Source: JAJVHZ01 sp041395385 (GTDB lineage: Bacteria > Pseudomonadota > Gammaproteobacteria > JAJPIJ01). Taken from it: a stretch of 64,000 nucleotides of DNA. The translations under genes and the position numbers were made by a program. The notes under the pieces are model-generated. The model was given only the letters and a program-made list of their open reading frames with translations. It was not told the origin of the DNA and did not search any database. The stretch covers positions 75,768 through 139,767 of the forward strand of contig JAWLAN010000014.1 in assembly GCA_041395385.1 (NCBI GenBank). The letters are read 5' to 3'. The first letter of the stretch is position 1. Every line of letters begins with the position of its first letter. Below, in pieces: positions 24,536 to 34,004 of this stretch.

Positions 24536-26662
24536 ATGACCGCCAGGATAGAGCGCTCCGACGCCGAACGCTTCACGCCGCCCGTCAACGGCGTGGTGCG
24601 CGGCGTGTGCCCGCACGACTGCCCGGACTGCTGCAGCGTGCTGTATCACGTGCGCGAAGGCAGGCTGCGAAAGATCGAGGGCAACCCCGATCACCCCACG
24701 ACGCGCGGCTTCATCTGCCGCAAGTTCGCGCTATCCCCGAAACGCATTCACTCCCTGGACCGCCTGCAGACCCCGCTGCGCCGCTGCGGACCGAAGGGCG
24801 ACGGGCGATTCGAGCGGATCTCGTGGCCGGCGGCGATCGAGGAGATCCGCGGGCGATGGCAGTCGATCGTCGCCGAGTCAGGACCGCGGTCGATCCTTCC
24901 GTTCTTCGGGTCAGGCACCGAAGGGCTGGTCAACGGCCGCATCGCCGGGCGGCGCTTCTTCAATCGCCTCGGCTCGCTGCAACTGGAACGCACCATCTGC
25001 ACGAAGTCAGGGCGCACGGGCTTCGACTACACCATGGGGTCCTCCATCGGCGCCGACCCGCGCGCCGTCTCCGACTGCGAGCTGATCGTGCTGTGGGGCT
25101 GCAACATCGCCTGCACCAACATTCATCAGCAGGCGCTGGTGCACGATGCCCAGGCGCGCGGTGCGATAGTGGTGGTCATCAACCCGATGCAGGTGAAGGG
25201 AACCGGCCGCGCCGATCTCATCGTTCAGCCGCGTCCCGGCACCGACGCGGCGATCGCGCTGGCCATCATGCACGTGATCATCCGCGATCGCCTCCACGAC
25301 CGATCATTCGTGGAGCGCCATACGCTCGGCTTCGAGCAGCTGCGTGAACGGGTCGCCGACTACGCCCCCGAGACGGTGGAGGGGATCGCCGGCGTGCCGG
25401 CCGCGGACATCGAGAAGCTGGCCGCCTGGTACGCGTCGACGGAGAGCTCGTTCATATACATAGGACCGGGCTGCCAGCGCCACAGCAACGGCGGCATGAC
25501 GGTGCGCGCCATCTCCTGCCTGCCGGCGCTGACCGGCGCATGGGCGCAGCGTGGCGGCGGCGCCTACTTTCCCACCAGCACGGTATTCCCCGTGGAGACC
25601 GAGGCGCTGGAAGGGGCCTCGATGCGGCCCAACCCGCCTGCCGGCTACAACATGATCGAGCTCGGCGCCATGCTGACAGAGCCGGGTCACGGCGTGCGCA
25701 GCCTCTACGTGTTCAACGGCAATCCCGCGGCGACGCTCTACAACCAGGAGCGGCTGCGCCGCGGGCTGGAGCGCGAGGACCTGTTCACCGTGGCGCACGA
25801 GCAGTACCTGACCGACACGGCGAGGTACGCGGACATCGTGCTGCCAGCGACGTCGCACGTGGAGAATCTCGACCTGCTCTTCTCCTACTATCACTTCGGC
25901 GTCATGCTGAACCGCCCCGCCATCCAGCCCGTGGGCGAGGCGCTCTCCAATCTCGATACCTTCCGGCTGCTCGCCGAGGCAATGGGCTTCCAGGAGCCCT
26001 GCTTCCGCCAGGACGCCTGGCAGGTGATCGAGGAGATACTGGCGCTGCGGCATCCCGCGCTCACCGGCGTCAGCGCCGAGCGCCTGCTCGAGCACGGCTG
26101 GTGTCCGGCCGCCGTCGAGGCGGCGCACGCGATGGTGCGGGACGGCCGCTTCCCGACGCCGTCGGGACGCATCGAACTGTACTCCCGGCGCATGAGCGAT
26201 GACGGCTTCGATCCGCTGCCGGCGTACGTGCCGCTGCGCGAAGGCCTGGAGCGCACGCCGTCGCTCCATCAGCGCTACCCGCTTTATCTCATCACCCCGG
26301 CGTCGTGCTCGTTCCACAAGTCGAGCCATGCGCGCATCCGCGGCTGGGAGCGCTGGGAGGATCGCCCCACCCTTCTCATCCATCCGCGCGACGCGCACGC
26401 GCGCGGTATCGCGCATGACGACGAGGTGAGGGTATTCAACGACCGGGGCGATTTCGTGCTGTGGGCGGCCATCGACAGCGGCGTGCGCCCCGGCGTCGTC
26501 GCCGCCACCGGCCTGTGGTGGGACGAGCGCTATCCGGAACGCCGCAACGCCAACCACACCACGCCGGACCTGCCGGGCGACATGGGCGGGGGGTCCACCT
26601 TCAACACCAACCTCGTGGAGGTCGCGCGCGGGAGGGGCGCGCCGAGCCATGCAACCGACTGA
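24536..26662 (+). CDS. Molybdopterin oxidoreductase (DMSO-reductase family, single Fe-S cluster)
   Basis: A 708-residue cytoplasmic enzyme without a Tat signal. The N-terminal [4Fe-4S] motif is CPHDCPDCCSVLYHV...GFICRKFA (CxxxCxxxC...C). Later blocks are typical of Mo-bisPGD enzymes: ICTKSGRTGFDY, LIVLWGCNIACTNIHQ, ARYADIVLPATSHVEN and a C-terminal dinucleotide-binding domain (YPLYLITPASCSFHKSSHA). The substrate cannot be read from sequence. The ATG at 24536 is chosen for its GAGGCAGGGGG ribosome site; the open frame extends further upstream but across regulatory DNA. It overlaps the following TIM-barrel gene by 14 bp, pointing to a functional unit. Confidence 0.85.
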   Translation: MTARIERSDAERFTPPVNGVVRGVCPHDCPDCCSVLYHVREGRLRKIEGNPDHPTTRGFICRKFALSPKRIHSLDRLQTPLRRCGPKGDGRFERISWPAAIEEIRGRWQSIVAESGPRSILPFFGSGTEGLVNGRIAGRRFFNRLGSLQLERTICTKSGRTGFDYTMGSSIGADPRAVSDCELIVLWGCNIACTNIHQQALVHDAQARGAIVVVINPMQVKGTGRADLIVQPRPGTDAAIALAIMHVIIRDRLHDRSFVERHTLGFEQLRERVADYAPETVEGIAGVPAADIEKLAAWYASTESSFIYIGPGCQRHSNGGMTVRAISCLPALTGAWAQRGGGAYFPTSTVFPVETEALEGASMRPNPPAGYNMIELGAMLTEPGHGVRSLYVFNGNPAATLYNQERLRRGLEREDLFTVAHEQYLTDTARYADIVLPATSHVENLDLLFSYYHFGVMLNRPAIQPVGEALSNLDTFRLLAEAMGFQEPCFRQDAWQVIEEILALRHPALTGVSAERLLEHGWCPAAVEAAHAMVRDGRFPTPSGRIELYSRRMSDDGFDPLPAYVPLREGLERTPSLHQRYPLYLITPASCSFHKSSHARIRGWERWEDRPTLLIHPRDAHARGIAHDDEVRVFNDRGDFVLWAAIDSGVRPGVVAATGLWWDERYPERRNANHTTPDLPGDMGGGSTFNTNLVEVARGRGAPSHATD

Positions 26663-27506
26663 AATGATCGGCGAGCGCCTCCTGCATCGCGGCCTGGGCG
26701 GCGTGGAGCTGTTCGACTTTCCGCAGCAGTCCTGTGGCGAGCTGCGCCGCACGCTGGCCGGGCTGAGCCGGGAGGGCTATACGCGACTGAGCTTCCACTC
26801 CCCGATGCCGAGGCCGACCTACTTCTGCCACAGCGGGGTGAGCTGCTTCTTCCTCCACGAAGACGCGTCGCTGCGCTATCTCTCCTACAGCGTGATCGAG
26901 GAGACGCTCAGCCACGCACGCGCATGGAACGCGGCCTACGTGGTGACGCACCTCACCTATGGGAAGACCGACACCAAGGACCGGGATTACGCGGTGCAAC
27001 TGGCGCGTGCGGCCTGCATCCGGCTGGCGGCGCTGAGCGATCGCTACGAGATGCCGATTGACATCGAGTTCGCCGCCTACTCGAGCGCGTTCGCAAGTCC
27101 CGGGGACTTCCTCGCGGCCATGAGCGGCTATCCGCAGCTCGGGATCTGCATCGACACCGGCCACGCCTCGCTGGGAGCCCGGATCCGGCAGCGCTCGTAC
27201 ATGGAGGACATACGCGCGCTCGCGCCGCGGGCTCGTTCCATGCACCTGTGGAACACGCGCGGCCCGGAGGATCCGCTGCATCGCGGGCACGTGCCGCTGC
27301 ACCCGACGCAGAGCCCCGAGCAGGGCTGGGTCGACATGGAGGAGACCTTGCGCATCGTGCTCGGGCACAACCCGCGCATCAACATCGTCTTCGAGTACCC
27401 CGTCGCGGAGCTGACGGCGGAGATACGCGAGGGCTACGACTGGATCGCCGGGCTGGTCCGGCGCCACGCAAAAGACCAACAACCGCTACCAGGGGCATCG
27501 GCATGA
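26649..27506 (+). CDS. Xylose-isomerase-like TIM-barrel protein
   Basis: A 285-residue protein of the AP-endonuclease-2/sugar-phosphate-isomerase fold. Metal-ligand-type acidic and His residues are seen in RLSFHSPMPR, PIDIEFAAYSS, GICIDTGHASLG, MHLWNTRG and NIVFEYPVAEL. Proteins of this fold act as isomerases, epimerases or hydrolases; no substrate is evident. It overlaps the molybdoenzyme gene upstream and the radical SAM gene downstream (ATGA), so the three are probably co-translated. Confidence 0.75.
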   Translation: MQPTEMIGERLLHRGLGGVELFDFPQQSCGELRRTLAGLSREGYTRLSFHSPMPRPTYFCHSGVSCFFLHEDASLRYLSYSVIEETLSHARAWNAAYVVTHLTYGKTDTKDRDYAVQLARAACIRLAALSDRYEMPIDIEFAAYSSAFASPGDFLAAMSGYPQLGICIDTGHASLGARIRQRSYMEDIRALAPRARSMHLWNTRGPEDPLHRGHVPLHPTQSPEQGWVDMEETLRIVLGHNPRINIVFEYPVAELTAEIREGYDWIAGLVRRHAKDQQPLPGASA

Positions 27507-28987
27507 AGGAATTCAGGGTACTGCTCATCAACTGCAACACCATGCTGGACACGCTCGTGACCGCCGGCATCGGGATACTGGCCGCGTGCCTGAAGAACAG
27601 CGGCGTCGAGGTGCGACTGTTCGACACCACCTTCTACAGGACCGCAGAGAAGACCGGCGACGAGGCGCGGGCGCAGGCCCTGCAGGTGAGAAAAACCGAC
27701 TTCGCCGAGCTGGGCATCGTTCCCGAGGCCGGCGACGTCGTCGAGGACTTCCGCGACCTCGTCGAGTCCTACCGGCCGGATCTCATCGGTCTGTCCTGCA
27801 TCGAGGTCACCTTCCCGCTCGGGCTGAGGCTGCTGAACGCGGTGCGCCACACCGGCATTCCGACGATCGCCGGCGGCGTGTATCCGACCTTCGCGCCGGA
27901 CATCGTCATGCGCCACGCGGCGATCGACATGGTGTGCGTGGGCGAGGGCGAGCTGCCGCTCATGGAACTGTGCGAGAAGATGCGCCGGGGCGAGGACATC
28001 ACCGCCATCCGCAACGTCTGGATCAAGTGCGACGGCAAGCTCTACAAGAACCCGGTGCGCCCCGGCATCGACATGCGCCAGCTGCCCTACCAGGACTGGG
28101 ACGTGTACGACCGTCGGCGGTTCTGGAAGCCCATGGGAGGGAAGATCTCGGTGACCGGCACCTTCGAGATGAACCGCGGCTGCCCCTACACCTGCACCTA
28201 CTGCATCAACTCCGGGTTCGATCAGCTCTACGGCCCGCTGGGCGGCTACTACCGCGAGCAGGACATCGGGCGGCTCATCGACGAGATGCTGGAGAAGAAG
28301 GAGAAGTACAACCTCGCCTACGTCTACCTCGTGGCGGAGAGCTTTCTCACCACCAGCCGCAAGCGCGTTGAGGAGTTCGCGCGCCGCTACCCGGAGGTCG
28401 GACTGCCGTTCTGGGTGGAGGCGCGCCCGGAGTCGATCTCGACGGCCAAGGTGCAGGTCCTGAAGGACGTCGGCTGCGAGGGGATCAGCGTCGGTGTGGA
28501 GAGCGGCAACGAAGACTTGCGGCGCAACGTGCTGGGCCGCAACGTCGCCAACGACACCATCATCAAGGCCTTCGACCTGCTCGCCGACACCGGCATCCGG
28601 GTGAGCGCCAACAACATCATCGGCTTCCCCACCGAGACGCGCGAGATGATCTTCGAGACCATCGAGCTCGACCGGCGCATCCAGCCGCACGGCGTCATGG
28701 TCAGCTTCTTCAGCCCCTACCGCGGCTGCACCCTGCGCGAGGTCTGCGAGACCGAGGGCTACATCGGCGCGGAGGACATCGCCCTGGACTACCGCCTCGG
28801 GCCGACCATGGACATGCCGCAGTTGCGCCGTCGCGAGCTCGTCGGCCTGCACCGCGCCTTCCCGCTCTACGTCAAGTTCCCGAAGAGCGAGTGGGACAAC
28901 ATCCGGATCTGCGAAGGCGAAGGTCCGGAGGCGGAGGCGGCGTTCAGCGAGTACGCGCGCCGCTACGTCGAGACTTTCATGCGCTAG
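27503..28987 (+). CDS. B12-binding radical SAM protein
   Basis: A 494-residue protein with an N-terminal B12-binding-like Rossmann domain (RVLLINCNTMLDT; DLIGLSCIEVTFPLGLRLL; TIAGGVYPTFAPDIV) and a radical SAM core (EMNRGCPYTCTYCINSGF, motif CxxxCxxC). The region VGVESGNEDLRRNVLGR is typical of this class. Relatives methylate unactivated carbons or rearrange rings in lipid, tetrapyrrole and cofactor pathways. Its start overlaps the TIM-barrel stop. No specific substrate can be assigned. Confidence 0.85.
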   Translation: MKEFRVLLINCNTMLDTLVTAGIGILAACLKNSGVEVRLFDTTFYRTAEKTGDEARAQALQVRKTDFAELGIVPEAGDVVEDFRDLVESYRPDLIGLSCIEVTFPLGLRLLNAVRHTGIPTIAGGVYPTFAPDIVMRHAAIDMVCVGEGELPLMELCEKMRRGEDITAIRNVWIKCDGKLYKNPVRPGIDMRQLPYQDWDVYDRRRFWKPMGGKISVTGTFEMNRGCPYTCTYCINSGFDQLYGPLGGYYREQDIGRLIDEMLEKKEKYNLAYVYLVAESFLTTSRKRVEEFARRYPEVGLPFWVEARPESISTAKVQVLKDVGCEGISVGVESGNEDLRRNVLGRNVANDTIIKAFDLLADTGIRVSANNIIGFPTETREMIFETIELDRRIQPHGVMVSFFSPYRGCTLREVCETEGYIGAEDIALDYRLGPTMDMPQLRRRELVGLHRAFPLYVKFPKSEWDNIRICEGEGPEAEAAFSEYARRYVETFMR

Positions 28988-29006
28988 CCGGCGGATCCGC
29001 GCGCAC

Positions 29007-29927
29007 ATGTCCAGGGTCGCATTTCTCGGCACGGGTATCATGGGATCGGCCATGGTCCGGCGCCTGCTCGCCTGCGGTCACGAGGTCGTCGTCTACAACC
29101 GCACGGCCCCCAAGGCCGCGCCGCTCCAGGAGGCGGGCGCGGTGCTCGCACGCAGTGCGACGGACGCGGTCACCGGGGCGAGCTTCGTCGTTTCCATGGT
29201 GGGCGACGACGAGGCCTCGCGGGAGATCTGGCTGGGCGCGCGCGGGGCGCTGGCGGGGCGTCCCGCCGCCGAGGTGATCGCCATCGAGCACTCCACCCTT
29301 TCGCACGACTGGATCCGGGAGTTGAGTGGCGTGCTCTCGAACGTCGGGGTGCCGTTCATCGACGCTCCCGTCACCGGCGGCCCGGACGGCGCCGCGGCCG
29401 GCGAACTGACCGTGCTCGCCGGGGCCGAAGGCGCGACGCTCGAGCAGGCCCGCGCACTGCTGCAGGCCTACGCGCGCGAGCTGGTGCATTTCGGCCCGCC
29501 GGGTGCGGGCACCGCCTACAAGCTCATCGTCAATCTCATCGCCACGGCGCAGATCACGGCGCTCGCCGAGGGGATGTCGGCCGCGGAGCGGGCGGGCCTG
29601 GACCTCGCGCTCGTCGCCGCGACGCTGCGCAAGGGCACGGTCGCGAGCCCGGTGGTCAGGTACCTCACCGAGCGGATCGCGCAGGGCGATCACGATCACG
29701 TCTATTTCGCCACGCGCTGGCGATCCAAGGACGCCGGCTACGGGCTGCGGCTGGCCGCCGAGCTCGGCCAGCCGGTACCCACCTGCGAGGCGGCCGGCAA
29801 GCTCTTCGAGCTGGCAATGCAGGCCGGCCTCGGCGAGCGGAACTCCAGCGTGATCGTCGAGGTGCTGCGCCGCCTGGCTGACCGCCAGGGCGACACGGCG
29901 TCGACACCGATGATTCCACGACCATGA
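29007..29927 (+). CDS. NAD(P)-dependent beta-hydroxyacid dehydrogenase (HIBADH/GLYR1 family)
   Basis: A 306-residue dehydrogenase. The N-terminal Rossmann motif is FLGTGIMGSAMVRRL, the substrate-binding segment is DAPVTGGPDGAAAGELTVLAG, and the catalytic lysine lies in GAGTAYKLIVNLI. Members reduce or oxidise 3-hydroxyisobutyrate, tartronate semialdehyde, succinic semialdehyde and similar acids. It starts 19 bp after the radical SAM gene and precedes ubiU by 54 bp, so co-transcription with either is possible. The substrate is unknown. Confidence 0.85.
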   Translation: MSRVAFLGTGIMGSAMVRRLLACGHEVVVYNRTAPKAAPLQEAGAVLARSATDAVTGASFVVSMVGDDEASREIWLGARGALAGRPAAEVIAIEHSTLSHDWIRELSGVLSNVGVPFIDAPVTGGPDGAAAGELTVLAGAEGATLEQARALLQAYARELVHFGPPGAGTAYKLIVNLIATAQITALAEGMSAAERAGLDLALVAATLRKGTVASPVVRYLTERIAQGDHDHVYFATRWRSKDAGYGLRLAAELGQPVPTCEAAGKLFELAMQAGLGERNSSVIVEVLRRLADRQGDTASTPMIPRP

Positions 29928-29981
29928 ACCTGCCCGATTCGCCTCACGCGGCAGACGCCGCCCTCATGCCGGTGCCGATGC

Positions 29982-30984
29982 ATGCGCCCGCGCATTGAGC
30001 TGGTGTGCCCGGCCGGCGGCCTGCCGGCGCTGAAGGCCGCGGTCGACAACGGCGCCGACGCCGTGTACATCGGCTTTCGCGACGGCACCAATGCGCGCAA
30101 CTTCCCGGGCCTGGGATTCAGCGCCGAGGAGGCCGCGCAGGGCGTGGACTACGCGCACACGCGCGGCGCGCAGGTGCTGGCGGCGCTCAACACCTACCCG
30201 GACACCGAGCGCTGGGGCGCGGCCACGGCCGCACTCGCGACCGCGGCCTCCGTCGGGGTGGACGCCGTCATCCTCGCCGACCCGGGCCTGATGGCGCACG
30301 CCGCGCGCGCGCACCCCGGCCTGCGGCTGCACCTCTCGGTGCAGGGCTCGGCCACCAACCGCCACGCGATCGCCTTCTATCACCGCCACTTCGGCGTGCG
30401 GCGCGTGGTGCTGCCGCGCGTGCTGTCGCTGGCGCAGGTGCTGAGCCTGGTCGGCAAGGTCCCGGTGGAGATCGGTGTTCTGCTTCGGCAGCCTGGCGTG
30501 ATGGTCGGGCCGCTGCGCGCTGTCGGCGTACGTTACCGGCAAGTCGCCCAACGTGCACGGCGTGTGCTCGCCCGCCTCGGCCGTGCGCTGGGAGGAGACT
30601 GCCGCGGGCCGGCAGTCGCGCGTCGGCGGCATGCTGATCGATCGCTACCAGGACGGTCAGCCGGCAGCCTATCCGACCATCTGCAAGGGCCGCTACCGCG
30701 TCGGCGACCACGTCTATTACGCGATCGAGGAGCCCACCAGCCTCAACGTGATCGAGATCCTCCCCGAGCTGGTCCGGGGAGGCGTGGCCGCGCTGAAGGT
30801 GGAGGGCCGCCAGCGCGGTCCCGCCTACGTGGCGCGCGTCACGAAGGTGCTGCGCGCCGCCCTCGATGCCTGCTGCGCCGACCCCGCGCGGTTCACCCCG
30901 CGGCAGGAATGGCTGGACGAGCTCAACTCCATGGCCGAGGGCCGCTGTCACACCCTCGGCGCCTATCACCGCCCATGGCAATGA
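29982..30984 (+). pseudogene. ubiU: UbiU (peptidase U32 family, O2-independent ubiquinone hydroxylation), frameshifted
   Basis: UbiU with UbiV hydroxylates the ubiquinone ring without O2. The N-terminal part (IELVCPAGGLPALKAAVDNG, YIGFRDGTNARNF, FYHRHFGVRRVVLPRVLS) and the C-terminal part (VHGVCSPASAVRWEE, MLIDRYQDG, YPTICKGRY, EEPTSLN) align well with E. coli UbiU. Between 30474 and 30512 the sequence lacks a GT, a G and an AG relative to the expected VFCFGSLxVMVEGRC segment, so the frame changes. All three losses occur in tiny repeats within 40 bases, so an error in the consensus is possible. The Fe-S cysteines lie in the intact parts. Confidence 0.85.
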
Positions 30985-31871
30985 AGCTCTCTCTCGCACC
31001 CATACCCTGGTTCTGGGAACGCGCGCGCGTCTTCGACTTCTACGCGTCGATCGCCGCGACGCCGATCGACATCGTCTATCTCGGCGAGACCGTCTGTTCG
31101 AAGCGGCGCGAGCTGCGGCCGGAGGACTGGCTGCAGATCGCCGCGGCGCTGTCCGAGGCCGGCAAGGAGGCGGTGCTCTCGACGCTGACCCTCATCGAGG
31201 CGGAATCCGAGCTCGCGACGCTGAAGCGCATCGTGGAAAACGGCCGTTACCTGGTCGAGGCCAACGACATGGCCGCCGTGGAGATGCTGAGCGAGCGCGA
31301 GCTGCCGTTCGTGATCGGCCCGCAGGTGAACGTCTACAACGGCGAGACCCTGGCGCTGCTGGCGCGCCTCGGCGCGCGCCGCTGGGTGGTGCCGACGGAG
31401 ATCTCCAGGGCACAGCTCGCCGCCCTGCCCGACCGGCGCTTCCTGCAGATGCAGACCGAGGTGCAGATATACGGCGACCTTGCGCTCGCCTACTCGGCGC
31501 GCTGCTACACCGCCCGCGCGCACAACCTGCAGAAGGACGCCTGCGCCTTCGTCTGCCGCGAGTATCCCGACGGCCTGCCGCTGGCCACCATGGAGGATGA
31601 GCCCTTTCTCGTGCTGAACGGCATCCAGACCCGCTCCGCGGCCGTCTGCGACCTGCTGGCGGATTGGGACGACTTCGGGGCCCTGCAGATCGAGGTCGGC
31701 CGCATCGTGCCGCGGTCCACGGGCACGGCGCGGATCATCGACCTCGCGCACCAGGTGGCCGTGGGCCGCCTGGACGCCGCCGCCGCGGCGCGCGAGCTCG
31801 CCGCGCAACGGGCAGCGCCGCACTGCAACGGCCACTGGCACGGTGCAGCCGGGATGGAGCAGGTGGGATGA
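30981..31871 (+). CDS. ubiV: UbiV, O2-independent ubiquinone hydroxylation protein
   Basis: A 296-residue U32-family protein, partner of UbiU in ubiquinone synthesis without oxygen. IVYLGETVCSKRREL, AYSARCYTARAHN, KDACAFVC and FLVLNGIQTRSA match E. coli UbiV and contain the four cysteines that hold its [4Fe-4S] cluster. The start at 30981 overlaps the ubiU stop (ATGA) and gives the family N-terminus MKLSLAPIPWFW; an ATG six bases upstream is an alternative. It converges on ubiT six bases downstream. Confidence 0.93.
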   Translation: MKLSLAPIPWFWERARVFDFYASIAATPIDIVYLGETVCSKRRELRPEDWLQIAAALSEAGKEAVLSTLTLIEAESELATLKRIVENGRYLVEANDMAAVEMLSERELPFVIGPQVNVYNGETLALLARLGARRWVVPTEISRAQLAALPDRRFLQMQTEVQIYGDLALAYSARCYTARAHNLQKDACAFVCREYPDGLPLATMEDEPFLVLNGIQTRSAAVCDLLADWDDFGALQIEVGRIVPRSTGTARIIDLAHQVAVGRLDAAAAARELAAQRAAPHCNGHWHGAAGMEQVG

Positions 31872-31877
31872 GGGAGG

Positions 31878-32378
31878 CTAGCGCGCGGCGATCGCGGCGC
31901 GGGCCCGGCGCAGGCCGCGCACCGCATGCCCCGCGATCGGGGCCGGCAGCACCGCGCGCAGGTGCGCCTCCCAGTCGAACTCCTGCGCGTCGAGCAGGTT
32001 CTTGACGTGCACGCCGACCTCGGTGTCACCCTCGATGCACAGCCGGCGCTGGAAGAACAGCGCGTCGGGGTCCTCGCGCCGCGTGGCCAGCCGCAGGAAT
32101 CCCTCCACGTCGCCGCGGATGACGACGTCGGGCGCGCGCGTGTCCACGGCGCGCAGCCGACCGCCATCGATGCGGAAACACACCGTGCGCCTCAGATCGG
32201 TGACCTCGATGGCGACGCTGCGCCCGTCGATCTCGCGCAGGCGCGAGCTGAAGGCCTGGCCGCGCGCGAGGTGGTTGAACAGCAGCGCGCCGGCCGGGGC
32301 CTGCAGCGCGCCGGGCACGATACGCAACGACCAGCGCAGCAGTTGCGAGGCGCGTGAGATGCAAGAGGAGGCGGACAT
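31878..32378 (-). CDS. ubiT: UbiT, SCP2-domain accessory factor of anaerobic ubiquinone synthesis
   Basis: A 166-residue lipid-binding SCP2-domain protein. The C-terminal half is diagnostic: LATRREDPDALFFQRRLCIE, GDTEVGVHVKNLLDAQEFD. UbiT is thought to hold polyprenylated intermediates for UbiUV. It is convergent with ubiV and divergent from a ubiD-family gene. A 9-of-10 FNR box lies upstream, and GATAAA at 32388-32393 (minus strand) is close to the class II -10 position, which would give a very short leader. Confidence 0.9.
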   Translation of the reverse strand: MSASSCISRASQLLRWSLRIVPGALQAPAGALLFNHLARGQAFSSRLREIDGRSVAIEVTDLRRTVCFRIDGGRLRAVDTRAPDVVIRGDVEGFLRLATRREDPDALFFQRRLCIEGDTEVGVHVKNLLDAQEFDWEAHLRAVLPAPIAGHAVRGLRRARAAIAAR

Positions 32379-32415
32379 GCAGATCGCTTTATCGTCCGTC
32401 GGCGCGGGCGGCCGG

Positions 32416-32429
32416 TTGATCCGGATCAG
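32416..32429. promoter_or_regulatory. FNR box between ubiT and the ubiD-family gene
   Basis: TTGATCCGGATCAG matches the FNR consensus at 9 of 10 positions. On the minus strand it is at about -41 of a plausible ubiT promoter. On the plus strand it ends only 6 bp before the ubiD start, too close to activate from -41.5. Confidence 0.7.
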
Positions 32430-32435
32430 GCGGCG

Positions 32436-33902
32436 ATGATCTTCCGGGACCTGCGCGAGTTCATCGTTTGCCTGGAGGCCATGGGCGATCTGCGCCGCGT
32501 TCGCCAGACCCTGGATCCATGCCTGGAGATCACCGAGGTCTGCCACCGCACGCTGCGCGCCGGCGGACCGGCCCTGCTGTTCGAGCATCCCGCGGGCGGC
32601 GAGATGCCCCTGCTCGGCAACCTGTTCGGGACGGTGCAGCGCGTGGCGCTGGCGCTGGGCTGCAAGAATACCCGGGAGCTGCGCGAGCTCGGCGAGCTGC
32701 TCGCCTTTCTCAAGGAACCGCGCTGGCCGAACGGCCTGGGCGAGGCCCTGGAGCGGCTGCCGCAGTTCCGCAGGCTGATGCACGTGACGCCGCGCGTGGT
32801 CGATCGCGCCGCCTGCCAGGAGCAGGTGCTGGAAGGCGACGAGGTGGATCTCGCGCGACTGCCGGTGCAGACCTGCTGGCCGGGTGACGCCGGTCGGCTC
32901 ATCACCTGGGGCATGGTGATCACGAGGGGCCCTGCCAAGGAGCGGCTGAACATCGGCATCTACCGCCAGCAGGTCATCGCGCGCAACAAGGTGATCATGC
33001 GCTGGCTCCCGCACCGCGGCGGCGCGATCGACTTCCAGGAGTGGTGCGCGGCCCGCCCGGGCGAGGCGTTTCCGGTCGCGGTGGCCATCGGCGCCGACCC
33101 GGCGACCATGCTGGCGGCGGTGACGCCGATCCCGGACACCATCTCGGAGTTCCAGTTCGCCGGCCTGCTGCGCGGCGCCCGCAGCGAGGTCGTCCGCTGC
33201 CGGGGAGTACCGCTGCAGGTCCCCGCCTCCGCGGAGATCGTGCTGGAGGGCCACATCACTCCCGGCGAGGAGGCGCTGGAGGGCCCGTTCGGCGATCACA
33301 CCGGCTACTACAATGCGCAGGCTCGCTTTCCCGTCTTCACCATCGATCGCATCACGCATCGCGGCGGTCCGATCTATCTGGGCACCTACATGGGTCGCTC
33401 GCCGCACGACGAACCCTCGGTCATGGCCTCGGCCCTGAACGAGGTATTCGTGCCGATCCTGCGCAAGGCATTCCCGGAGATCGTGGACTTCTACCTGCCG
33501 CCGGAGGCCTGCTCCTATCGGGTGGCGGTGGTGAGCATCCGCAAGCGCTACGCCGGCCATGCCAGGCGCATCATGTTCGGCGTTTGGTCCTACCTGCGCC
33601 AGTTCACCTACACGAAGTTCGTGATCGTCACCGACGAGGACATCGACGTACGGGACTGGCAGGAGGTGATGTGGGCGATCGCCACGCGCATGGACCCGGC
33701 GCGCGACACGGTGCTGGTGGAGAACACGCCGATCGATTACCTGGATTTCGCCAGCCCCGTGGCCGGCCTCGGCTCCAAGGCCGGCTTCGACGCCACCAGC
33801 AAGTGGCCGGGGGAGACGCAGCGGGATTGGGGACGCCCGATCGCCATGAGCGAGGCCGTCAAGCGGCGCATCGACGCGATCTGGGGGGAGCTCGGCCTCT
33901 GA
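32436..33902 (+). CDS. ubiD: UbiD-family prenylated-FMN decarboxylase
   Basis: A 488-residue decarboxylase of the UbiD family, probably 3-octaprenyl-4-hydroxybenzoate decarboxylase. RDLREFIVCLEAMGDLRRV is the family start; the prFMN/metal region includes NIGIYRQQVI and the acidic EEALEGPFGDHTGYY of the E-R-E catalytic set. Length and C-terminal region (DWGRPIAMSEAVKRRIDAIW) match UbiD rather than the shorter aromatic-acid decarboxylases. It needs a UbiX flavin prenyltransferase, which is not here. Next to ubiT, ubiU and ubiV it completes an anaerobic ubiquinone locus. Confidence 0.92.
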   Translation: MIFRDLREFIVCLEAMGDLRRVRQTLDPCLEITEVCHRTLRAGGPALLFEHPAGGEMPLLGNLFGTVQRVALALGCKNTRELRELGELLAFLKEPRWPNGLGEALERLPQFRRLMHVTPRVVDRAACQEQVLEGDEVDLARLPVQTCWPGDAGRLITWGMVITRGPAKERLNIGIYRQQVIARNKVIMRWLPHRGGAIDFQEWCAARPGEAFPVAVAIGADPATMLAAVTPIPDTISEFQFAGLLRGARSEVVRCRGVPLQVPASAEIVLEGHITPGEEALEGPFGDHTGYYNAQARFPVFTIDRITHRGGPIYLGTYMGRSPHDEPSVMASALNEVFVPILRKAFPEIVDFYLPPEACSYRVAVVSIRKRYAGHARRIMFGVWSYLRQFTYTKFVIVTDEDIDVRDWQEVMWAIATRMDPARDTVLVENTPIDYLDFASPVAGLGSKAGFDATSKWPGETQRDWGRPIAMSEAVKRRIDAIWGELGL

Positions 33903-34004
33903 GCCGCCGGCCGCGCGCGGGTGGCCGGACCCGCCATCCAGGCCGCGCCTCGGCAGCACCGGGCGATGGCGATCGCGGCCGGGCTCCATGGGCGCGCGGA
34001 GATC

